Source: CAVPTL01 sp963727235 (GTDB lineage Bacteria; Actinomycetota; Thermoleophilia; Gaiellales; JAICJC01). Taken from it: a stretch of DNA of 64,000 nucleotides. The notes under the pieces were generated by a model. That model saw nothing but the letters and a program-made list of their open reading frames with translations, ran no database searches and had not been told where the DNA came from. The stretch is from contig CAVSFZ010000010.1 in the NCBI GenBank assembly GCA_963727235.1, positions 186,001-250,000 of the forward strand, given 5' to 3'. The position numbers were made by a program, and so were the translations under genes. Shown here in pieces: positions 42,960 to 50,461 of the stretch (the stretch's first letter is position 1; the number at the start of each line of letters is the position of its first letter).

Positions 42960-45256
42960 GCGTCGCGACAGTGAGGCGGGCGCAGGTGCGCGTGGAGGGA
43001 ACCGTGCAGGGGGTGGGGTTTCGGCCCTACGTGTACAGGCTGGCGACCGAGCTGGGGCTGGCCGGATTCGTGCTCAACGATGCTCGCGGGGTGCTGCTGG
43101 AGGTCGAGGGCGACGAGGGGTCGATCGAGTGCTTCCTCGCCCGGCTGGAGCGTGACGCACCTCCCCTGGCGCTGGTCGAGCGGGTGGTGGTCGAGGATCG
43201 CGGGCCGATCGGCGACGTCGATTTTCAGATCGTGGCGAGTCCCCGCGAGGGCACCGCCGACGCCGAGGTCTCGCCCGACAGCGCGACCTGCGCCGACTGC
43301 CTGGCCGAGCTGTTCGATCCCGCCGACCGGCGGTATCGCTACCCGTTCACCAACTGCACCAACTGCGGGCCGCGGTTCACGATCGTCCAGGGAATCCCGT
43401 ATGACCGGCCGTTTACCACGATGGCGGGGTTTGCGATGTGCCCGCGCTGCCGCGGGGAGTATGACGATCCTGCCAATCGGCGGTTCCACGCCCAGCCGAA
43501 TGCGTGCCCCGACTGCGGACCGTCCGTGTCGCTGGTGGCGGCAAACGGCGACCAGGCGCCCCTGGGATCGGCCCGCGATCCGGTGGCGGCCGCGGCGGCG
43601 GCGTTGCGAGCCGGCCGGATCGTGGCGATCAAGGGCATCGGGGGGTTCCACCTGGCCTGCGGCGCTGCCCACGAGGCCGCCGTGGCCGAGCTGCGGGCGC
43701 GCAAGCATCGCGAGGACAAGCCCTTCGCACTGATGGCGGCCTCGGCCGAGGCGGCCGACGCGCTGGTGCAGCTGACGCCCGGCGAGCGCATTCTGCTGGA
43801 GAGCCCCGCTCGCCCGATCGTGCTCGCCCGCCGTCGCGACGGGGCGGCGGTGGCGGCCGCGGTTGCGCCCGGCGCCCTGGAGCTGGGCGTGATGCTGCCG
43901 TACTCGCCTCTGCACCACCTGCTGCTTGCCGACCATGGAGGTCAGGCGCTGGTCATGACCAGCGGCAACGTCTCGGACGAGCCGATCGCCTACCGAGACG
44001 AGGACGCGTCCACCCGGCTGGTCGGCATCGCCGATCTGCTGCTTGTCCACGACCGCCCGATCCAGACCCGCACCGATGACTCGGTGGTGCGCGTGGCGGT
44101 CGCCGGCGAGCGCTCCAGTACCGTCATGCTGCGGCGCTCGCGCGGGTACGTCCCTGCCAGCCTGCCGCTTCCCGACCCGGCCGATCGCCCGATTCTCGCG
44201 TGTGGCGCGGAGCTCAAGAACACCTTCTGCCTGGCGCGGGGGGCGCGGGCCTGGGTGGGCCACCACATCGGCGATCTCGAGAACTACGACACGCTGACCT
44301 CGTTCACGGAGGGGATCGAGCATTTCAAACGGCTGTTCGCCGTGGCGCCTGAGGTGATCGCCCACGACCTGCATCCCGAGTACCTCGCGACCAAGTACGC
44401 ACTCGAGCTGGACGGCGTCGAGACGATCGGTGTGCAGCATCACCACGCGCACCTGGCTGCCGCGCTGGCCGAGCATGGCGCACCCGGCGTGGCCGTCGGG
44501 GCGATCTTCGACGGCACCGGGTACGGCCCCGACGGCACCGTCTGGGGCGGCGAGCTTCTGCGCGGCGACCTGGCCGGCTACGAGCGGGTCGGCGCACTAC
44601 TCCCGGTGCGGCTCCCGGGTGGGGCCCAGGCGATCAGGCAGCCGTGGCGGATGGCCTGCTCGTGGCTCCTGGTCTCGGATGCCTCGCCGCCGCCGGCACT
44701 GCTCGATCGGGTGGACGGCACTACCTGGCGGCACGTCGCCAAGCTTGCCCGGACTGGACTTGCGTCTCCGGTCACCACCAGCATGGGGCGTCTGTTTGAT
44801 GCGGTGGCGGCTCTGTGCGGGCTGCGGCTGCAGGTCAACTACGAAGGTCAGGCGGCGATCGAGCTGGAGGCGGCCTGTGACCCGGGTGAGCGCGATCGCT
44901 ACTCGATCTCGCTGGAGCATGACGGCGGGATGCTCGTGATCGACCCGCGCGAGACGATTCGGGCCGTCGCCGCCGACGTCGCAACGGGCGTGTCCACCGG
45001 CATCGTCGCCGCACGGTTTCACGCTGCGGTTGCCCACGCCACTGTGCAAGCGTGTGTGCGGGCCGCGTCAGTCGGCGCGACCGACCGGGTGGTGCTGTCC
45101 GGCGGTGTCTTCCAGAACCGGCGGCTGCTGGAGTCCGTCGCCGCCGGCCTCCACACCGCCGGCCTGCACGTGCTGATACCCCAGCGGCTGCCGATCAATG
45201 ACGCGGGAATCTCCTACGGGCAGGCCGCGGTGGCGGCACACCGGATGGCGGCATGA
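42956..45256 (+). CDS. hypF: Carbamoyltransferase HypF
   Basis: A 766-residue maturation enzyme that turns carbamoyl phosphate into the carbamoyl group transferred to HypE. Domains in order: acylphosphatase (1-90, GTVQGVGFRPYVYRLA), two zinc knuckles (~105-185: CADCLAEL/CTNCGPRF and CPRCRGEY/CPDCGPS), YrdC-like (~200-385; AIKGIGGFHLAC, RKHREDKPFALM) and Kae1-like C-terminal (~390-766; HHHAHLAAALAEHG, FDGTGYGPDGTVWGGE, LSGGVFQN). The full domain set and normal length are present. GTG 42956 overlaps the previous stop by 4 bp. Confidence 0.95.
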   Translation: MSVATVRRAQVRVEGTVQGVGFRPYVYRLATELGLAGFVLNDARGVLLEVEGDEGSIECFLARLERDAPPLALVERVVVEDRGPIGDVDFQIVASPREGTADAEVSPDSATCADCLAELFDPADRRYRYPFTNCTNCGPRFTIVQGIPYDRPFTTMAGFAMCPRCRGEYDDPANRRFHAQPNACPDCGPSVSLVAANGDQAPLGSARDPVAAAAAALRAGRIVAIKGIGGFHLACGAAHEAAVAELRARKHREDKPFALMAASAEAADALVQLTPGERILLESPARPIVLARRRDGAAVAAAVAPGALELGVMLPYSPLHHLLLADHGGQALVMTSGNVSDEPIAYRDEDASTRLVGIADLLLVHDRPIQTRTDDSVVRVAVAGERSSTVMLRRSRGYVPASLPLPDPADRPILACGAELKNTFCLARGARAWVGHHIGDLENYDTLTSFTEGIEHFKRLFAVAPEVIAHDLHPEYLATKYALELDGVETIGVQHHHAHLAAALAEHGAPGVAVGAIFDGTGYGPDGTVWGGELLRGDLAGYERVGALLPVRLPGGAQAIRQPWRMACSWLLVSDASPPPALLDRVDGTTWRHVAKLARTGLASPVTTSMGRLFDAVAALCGLRLQVNYEGQAAIELEAACDPGERDRYSISLEHDGGMLVIDPRETIRAVAADVATGVSTGIVAARFHAAVAHATVQACVRAASVGATDRVVLSGGVFQNRRLLESVAAGLHTAGLHVLIPQRLPINDAGISYGQAAVAAHRMAA

Positions 45257-45531
45257 AACCCGGGATCGACCAGATCTTGACCAGCCCGGTGTTCATTCGC
45301 GGTGCGAACCGGCCGTTCGGCGAGCTCACCCTTGACGACGCCCGGGCGCGCGCCGACGAGCTCAAGGCGGCCACCGGCTGGGGCCCGACCGCTCGGGTGG
45401 CGACCGTCGCACTGGCCTGGCGCGAGCTGGCCACCGCCATGGAGCGCTCCGGCGCCACCACCGTCGCCGATCTGGACGGCGACGCCGTCACCGACCTCGC
45501 CCCCAAACTCTGGATCGTCCTACCGGGGTGA
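45253..45531 (+). CDS. Small hydrogenase-locus protein of unknown function
   Basis: A 92-residue protein, ATG 45253 in a 4-bp overlap with hypF, last gene of the operon. It is helix-rich (LTLDDARARADELKAATGWG, VATVALAWRELATAMERSG), without cysteines or membrane segments. The tandem amphipathic helices look like a binding module. Its TGA stop is embedded in a palindromic repeat that probably terminates the operon. I do not recognise the family. Confidence 0.7.
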   Translation: MKPGIDQILTSPVFIRGANRPFGELTLDDARARADELKAATGWGPTARVATVALAWRELATAMERSGATTVADLDGDAVTDLAPKLWIVLPG

Positions 45532-45560
45532 ATAAAAGGTGCCAGGCACCTTTTATTCAC
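45528..45560. terminator. Palindromic repeat acting as likely bidirectional terminator of the hydrogenase operon
   Basis: A perfect palindrome with GTGAATAAAAGGTGCC as left arm and its exact complement as right arm around a central A. On both strands the GC-rich core is followed by TTTT, as in a Rho-independent terminator. It lies between the convergent hydrogenase operon and the Thr-dehydratase-like gene, and it contains the stop of the former. It is a member of the repeat family at 13.3, 29.1 and 53.1 kb. Confidence 0.7.
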
Positions 45561-45574
45561 CCCCGGCGCCCCGT

Positions 45575-46543
45575 TCAACCCGAGAGCGATTCTCTGAGCG
45601 CGAGCACGTCCTGCAGCTGCTCGGTGGAGATGTTGCCGCCGCTGCAGATCACCGCCACCCGCCGCCCCTGGAGCCGTTCGCGAAGCTGGAGCGTGCCCGC
45701 CAGCGACGCCGCGCCGGCTGCCTCCACCAGGTTCCGGGTGCACTCGATCATGGCCAGCATCGCCCGTCGCATGTCGTCGTCGGAGACCAGCACGAAGTCG
45801 TCCAGGAGCTCCCACAGGATGGTCTGGGGAAGCTCGAACGAGGTGCGCGTCGCCAGCCCTTCGGCGAACGTGTCGGTGTCGTCGGAGACCAGCCGCCGCT
45901 CCCTCCAGGCACGGTAGGCGGCTGGTGCGGCCTCGGCCTGAACGCCGATCACCTCGATCGACGGCCGCAATGCCTTGGCCACGATGCAGGCTCCGGCGGC
46001 GCCGCTGCCGCCGCCCACCGGCACCACGATCGTGTCGATGTCCGGCCGCTGCTCCAGGAGCTCCAGCGTATAGGTGCCCACGCCCGCGATCAGCGCAGGC
46101 TCGTTGGCGGAGTGCACATACCGGTAGCCCTGCTCGCGGGCTGTTGCCTCGCAGTGCTCGCGAGCATCGTCGAAGTCGTCGCCATGGAACACCACCTCGG
46201 CTCCCAGCCCGCGGATCGACTCGACCTTGACCGGGTTGGCCTGCTCGGGCACGCACACGATCGCGCGTGCGCCGAACAGCCGCGCGGCGTAGGCGATCGA
46301 CTGCCCGTGGTTCCCGGTGGAGGCCGTGATCAGGCCGCCGGCCCGCTCCTGGTCGGTCAGCTGGGCCACCAGGTTGACTCCACCCCGGACTTTGAAGGCG
46401 CCCACCGGTTGATGGTTCTCATGCTTTACCCACACCTCGGTACCCACCAGCGAGCTCAGCGCCGGATACGTGAAGAACGGCGTCTCGCGCAGATGCGGCG
46501 CGATCCGCTCACGGGCCGCCACCACGTCGTCATACGTCGGCAT
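45575..46543 (-). CDS. Threonine dehydratase-like PLP enzyme (Thr/Ser or hydroxyaspartate ammonia-lyase)
   Basis: A 322-residue fold-type II PLP enzyme. The PLP Lys is in GAFKVRGGVNLV (Lys ~50), the substrate loop is TASTGNHGQSIAYAA and the phosphate loop is VPVGGGSGAAG. A cofactor-ring Ser/Cys region, ICSGGNIST, lies near the end. There is no ACT regulatory domain, so it is the catabolic or short form. The start MPTYDDVVAARERI at ATG 46543 matches the family; ATG 46552 is an alternative. It overlaps the end of the GFA gene on the same strand. Confidence 0.85.
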   Translation of the reverse strand: MPTYDDVVAARERIAPHLRETPFFTYPALSSLVGTEVWVKHENHQPVGAFKVRGGVNLVAQLTDQERAGGLITASTGNHGQSIAYAARLFGARAIVCVPEQANPVKVESIRGLGAEVVFHGDDFDDAREHCEATAREQGYRYVHSANEPALIAGVGTYTLELLEQRPDIDTIVVPVGGGSGAAGACIVAKALRPSIEVIGVQAEAAPAAYRAWRERRLVSDDTDTFAEGLATRTSFELPQTILWELLDDFVLVSDDDMRRAMLAMIECTRNLVEAAGAASLAGTLQLRERLQGRRVAVICSGGNISTEQLQDVLALRESLSG

Positions 46544-46965
46544 CGTCACCATCCATCGCGGACGCCGGTGGCCGGCGCTCGGGGTATCGCGGCAGGCCGT
46601 CGTCGGGAATCGGCTCCCATGACGCGGCGTAGGCCACGAACTGGCGCGCCTGAGGAGCGATCCCAGGGTCGCCGTCGATCGTCCCCAGGCGCACGTTCCG
46701 CTCGCTCGGATCACCCTGTGTATGGCTCCACAAAGCGGATCCGCACGCCGAGCAAAAGCACTTGGGCGACCCCGTCCTGCGGGTGGTAGCAGCGCACCAG
46801 CTCTTGGCCGCTGACGATCCGCATCGACCCCGGAGCGACCCGGGCGCTGGCCGATGCGGCGCCGCCGGTGCGCCGCTGGCAGCGGGTGCAGTGGCAGTAG
46901 ACGGCGCTGACCAACGGTTCGCTGATCTCGAACCGCACCGCGCCGCAGAGACAACCGCCGGTCAT
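46530..46965 (-). CDS. GFA (Mss4-like) family protein, one frameshift
   Basis: Small zinc protein of the glutathione-dependent formaldehyde-activating-like family. The N-terminal half is MTGGCLCGAVRFEIS and YCHCTRCQRRTGG. An indel at ~46768 interrupts the frame; in the alternative frame it continues KCFCSACGSALWSHTQGDP and runs to 46530 (WEPIPDDGLPRYPERRP). The restored protein is ~144 residues with all expected cysteines. The biochemical role of most members is unknown. It is co-directional with and overlaps the downstream PLP enzyme gene. Confidence 0.72.
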
Positions 46966-47031
46966 TCCGGAAATCTACAACCTGGCCGGCTGTCACACGG
47001 AACCTCCGGGTAGCCGGTACCCTTGCCTGCG

Positions 47032-48030
47032 ATGGATGACTACGCCTACCCCGTCGGCTTCGGCGTCTCGCTCTGCCCGGCCGAGGCGGAGCCGGGGTTC
47101 GAGACCGCCGGCGCAGCAGCGGCTGGTGTGGGGTGGCGAATGGGGCGCCTGCGATGAGGTCGGCCCGCTTCGCAAGGTGTTGGTACGTGCTCCCTGGCGA
47201 CGAGTTTCAGCGGGTGCGCGCCGACTGCTGGGATGAGCGTGCGCAGGCGCTGGTGGATCCCGACGGCGGCTGGTACTGGGAGGCTCGTGAGGCCCCGGAC
47301 ATCGATCTGATCCATGCCCAGCACGCGGGCCTGGTGGCGGCCCTCGAGGCCGAAGGCGTCGACGTCGTCCACGTCGAAGGGCCGGCCGCAGACCACCTGT
47401 CCAGGCCGATCTACACCCGCGATCCCCTGTGCACCGTGCCGGGGGGCGCGATCATCGGGCGGATGGCCCCGGCCATGCGCCGCGGCGAGGAGGGCATGGT
47501 GACGCGCGCGGTGGTGGCGCAGGGCATGCCGATCCTGCGCACGATCCACGGCACCGGGCTGCTCGAGGGCGGCAGCTTCGTCAAGCTCACACCCAAGCTG
47601 GCCGCCTACGGCACATCGTTTCGCTGCAACGACGAGGGCGCACGGCAGCTGCGAGAGGTGCTGGACGTGCTCGGCATCGAGCTGCTGGTGATGCCGATGG
47701 CGGGATGGTCGATTCACATCGACGGGCACATCGGCATGGTCGACGGGGACAAGGCGCTGGTCGACGTCGGCCGGCCTGCCGTTCTGGTTCCTCGAACGTC
47801 TGGCGGCCGAGGGCATCGAGGCGATCCCGTGTCCCGCCGGGGAGGAGTGGGCGATCAACTCACTCGCGCTGCGTCCGGGGCGGGTGCTGATGTGCGACGG
47901 CTATCCGCGCGCCCGCGAGGCGCTCGAACGGCGCGGAGTCGAGGTCGTCGCGATCGCCTACGACGAGGTGCAGAAGGGCGGCGGCGGGGTGCATTGCTCC
48001 ACCATGGAACTCGTGCGCGAGCCGGCCTGA
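47032..48030 (+). CDS. Arginine deiminase/amidinotransferase family protein (three +1 frameshifts)
   Basis: Guanidino-group-modifying enzyme (penta-repeat propeller fold). It starts MDDYAYPVGFGVSL; then EWGACDEVGPLRKVLVRAPW (frame 2), and IYTRDPLCTVPGGAIIGRMA, LEGGSFVKL and IHIDGHIGMVD (frame 3, with active-site Asp, Glu, His). The terminal GGGGVHCSTMELVRE, with the nucleophile Cys, is in frame 1, ending at TGA 48028-48030. Shifts at ~47115, 47205 and 47775 are each +1. Members hydrolyse arginine, dimethylarginine or related guanidines, or transfer amidino groups. The substrate is not decidable here. Confidence 0.75.
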
Positions 48031-48040
48031 CCGCCCAGCT

Positions 48041-49034
48041 CTACGTGTTTTGAATCGTCATCGTGGCCGCCCCGGTGACTCCGGTGCCGGCGGTGTTGGT
48101 CATCAGCTTGCCGGTGGTGTCGGCGGCGTTGATCACCGACAGTTCGAGTGACTTGTCGCTCATGATGTCGATCTGCAAGAAGCCACAACCGCCCGGGCTG
48201 AGGTTTGCGAACTGCAGCCACGACTTCTGCGATGTGTTGCTCGCCGCCGGCCGTGCGTGCCGCCGGGGCGGTGGAGCACAGTCCGATCACCGCGCTCACC
48301 AGCCCCTGATACGAGCCGCTGGCAAGCTGCGGCTTCATCAGCTGCATGTTGTGCGAGTGGCCCTGCACGATCAGCCGAGAGTGGGGGCCGGAGGAGTTGT
48401 TCTTCCCGGTGATCTCATCGATCAGGTTCTGCATCCCCCGGCAGTCGAAGGGACCGCCGTAATACGCCCAGCGGGGATGGTGGGTGATCACGACGTTGGC
48501 GGTGCCGGGCGCCCACACCGATCGCAGCCAGTTGACCCGGGCGTTGTCGACGACCGATCCGCCGTTTCCCGGCACCGGGAAACCGCCGGAGTTGTTCTTG
48601 ACCCCGCCCGAGTTGATGATGATGAAGCGAATGCCCGCAATATCGATGTACTGATCGGTGAGCGGTATCCCCTGGGTCTGGTTGATCCATCCGCCGCTGG
48701 TGTTCGACAGCGTGGCCTTGGACGTGTTGTAACTGATCCAGGCCGCCACGTCGGGTTGGCTGGCAGAGCCTCCCGGGCCGTTGGTGTGATTACCGGGTGT
48801 CATCACCGTCCGTGCGGGTGAGATGTTTGGCTGGGTGAGGAACTTGTCGTAGTGCTTCATGGTGGCGGTCGAGCACCAGTTGTATTCGTCTCCGCCGATG
48901 ATGAACCAGGTGGCCGCCGGGTTCGAGAAACGGCCGAAGGCGGCGTTGATCGCCGCCGCAACCTTGGGACCTTTCGACGACGGTGCGCCTCCGCAGTCGC
49001 CGGCATACGCAACGCGCGCGAGTGCAGTTGCCAA
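48041..49034 (-). CDS. Metallophosphoesterase (one frameshift)
   Basis: About 330 residues of a calcineurin-like phosphoesterase: AYAGDCGG (first metal Asp), FIIGGDEYNW (GD), MTPGNHTNG (GNH), ITHHPRWAYYGG and VQGHSHNMQ (GHxH). TTG 49034 follows directly on the stop of the upstream gene; no signal peptide is evident. At ~48250 the frame breaks. The other frame gives a sensible C-terminus (KSWLQFANLSPGGCGFLQID, ending MTIQNT) and the stop at 48041. The closing segment resembles the C-domain of purple acid phosphatase-like secreted phosphatases. Convergent with the arginine-deiminase-like gene. Confidence 0.7.
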
Positions 49035-49445
49035 TTAGATTCCCTCCATCAACTCGTGCAGGAGCTTCACCTGCGCGGCATGATCTTCACCGGTTCCGTA
49101 CCGGCGCAGGTGATAGAGCGACGACATGGTCAGCACCGCGCCGGGATACAGACCGAGTGTGCCCTCGCCCTCGGCGGCACCGCCCGCCAGTCGCCGCTCG
49201 ATCGCATCCGCGACCGCGGTGAACGCCTCCGCGTCTGCGTGGCCGTCGCTGACGTAGTCACGCAGGCGCTCGACGGTTTGCTCCCAGGATGAGCAGTGAT
49301 CGAGGTACTCCCACAGCACCAGCTCGGCTTCGACCTCGACGTCACTCGCCGCCGCGGCCGCCGTCGGCTCACCCAGCGCGCGTCCCAGCACGCCACCGAT
49401 CAGCGGCAGGGCAAGCAGCCCAGCAATAAACCCCCGACGCTTCAT
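49035..49445 (-). CDS. Small Tat-exported protein of unknown function
   Basis: A 136-residue protein starting MKRRGFIAGLLALPLIGGVLG (ATG 49445, GAGGGGA upstream): a twin-arginine-like RRGFIAG motif followed by a hydrophobic core and an Ala-rich cleavage region. The mature part is helical and acidic (VEVEAELVLWEYLDHCSSWE, VSDGHADAEAFTAVADAIER). It directly precedes the phosphoesterase gene and may be translated with it. Family not recognised. Confidence 0.7.
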   Translation of the reverse strand: MKRRGFIAGLLALPLIGGVLGRALGEPTAAAAASDVEVEAELVLWEYLDHCSSWEQTVERLRDYVSDGHADAEAFTAVADAIERRLAGGAAEGEGTLGLYPGAVLTMSSLYHLRRYGTGEDHAAQVKLLHELMEGI

Positions 49446-49578
49446 CGTCCCCTCCCGAAACGACGCCGTCAACCAGCCAACCGTACAGCCAAGTTGACAT
49501 GTTCGCCAGTGCAATTTCGGCGAAATCGTTAGCGTGTGTCACGGGAGTGAATACCGCCCGTGGGATCGGTACCCGCCG

Positions 49579-49905
49579 TCAGTTGTAGCTGCTGCCTCCG
49601 CCGCTTTCCCACTGGCGGTTCAGCAACACCACGCTGAGCGCGTTGAACAGCGTGAGGCGCTCGTCGGGCCCCCACACGGGGAGCTGCCAGCGGCCGTCGG
49701 CGGTCTGCAGATAGCCATTGTCGTGCAGCAGCGCGACCCCCCCATCGGTGTCGACCTCGCTCAGCCGGTGAGCCTCCTGGCAGACCTGCTCGGTTGCCTC
49801 ATGGCTGCATGTGGCGCAGCGGCGGCAGCGGTGTGCGCCGGTCGGTGCGGTCACCTGGCCGGCAGGCGGGTGCGTTCCGTGATGTGAACACCAAGCGCAG
49901 GCCAC
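49579..49905 (-). CDS. Small Cys-rich protein of unknown function
   Basis: A 108-residue ORF from GTG 49905. The N-terminal third has clustered cysteines (CAWCSHH, CRRCATCSH) suitable for zinc or Fe-S binding. The C-terminal part (LLHDNGYLQTADGRWQLPVW, LTLFNALSVVLLNRQWESGG) reads as a folded domain. The gene is isolated, with 130 bp to the Tat protein gene. I see no family, and the start is uncertain. Confidence 0.5.
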   Translation of the reverse strand: MACAWCSHHGTHPPAGQVTAPTGAHRCRRCATCSHEATEQVCQEAHRLSEVDTDGGVALLHDNGYLQTADGRWQLPVWGPDERLTLFNALSVVLLNRQWESGGGSSYN

Positions 49906-49952
49906 GAGATCACCATCCTCTCACACTCTCCGCCTCTGCTATGACTCGGCCG

Positions 49953-50309
49953 ATGCGTTACACGATCGCACGTGTGGACGAGGTTGAGCCGGCCGCTCCT
50001 GGAGGGGTGGTTCGCTTCATGCGCCGGGAGCTGGACGTGCAGGCATTCGGCGTGAACTGGTTCGAGCTGCCGCCTGGAGCGGAGGGCCGTGAGCATGACG
50101 AGAGCCGCTCCGGCCAGGAGGAGGTCAACGTGGTGGTGGCCGGATCGGGTGTGTGGCGAATCGACGGCGAGGAGGTGCCGGTGAGTGCCGGGACGTTCCT
50201 TCGCTTCGATCCTGACGCGGTGCGCTGCCCGGTGGCGGGTGACGAGGGTATGACGTTCATCGGCATCGGTGCACGGCCTGGGAGCTACGAGCCGCGCGGC
50301 CCGTTCTGA
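49953..50309 (+). CDS. Cupin-domain protein
   Basis: A 118-residue single-domain cupin. The start is ATG 49953 or 49941 (four residues longer). The cupin 1 motif region is LPPGAEGREHDESRSGQEEV and cupin 2 is AGTFLRFDPDAVRC. The canonical HxH of motif 1 is only partly present (one His, then Glu residues), so metal binding is uncertain. It is followed by 150 bp without a gene, in which I see no clear signal other than a promoter-like AT-rich tract before 50462. Confidence 0.75.
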   Translation: MRYTIARVDEVEPAAPGGVVRFMRRELDVQAFGVNWFELPPGAEGREHDESRSGQEEVNVVVAGSGVWRIDGEEVPVSAGTFLRFDPDAVRCPVAGDEGMTFIGIGARPGSYEPRGPF

Positions 50310-50461
50310 CCGACCCCGGAATTCGCGCTTGGGGAACAGTCTGATTGTCACTTGCGCGGTACGGGTTTGACGATTTGCGATCGTCTGCATACACTCCGAA
50401 ACCTTGCTGAATGTGGTTTTCAGCAGATACGCCTACCCGGTCCCGAGGAGTGTGAATACCG

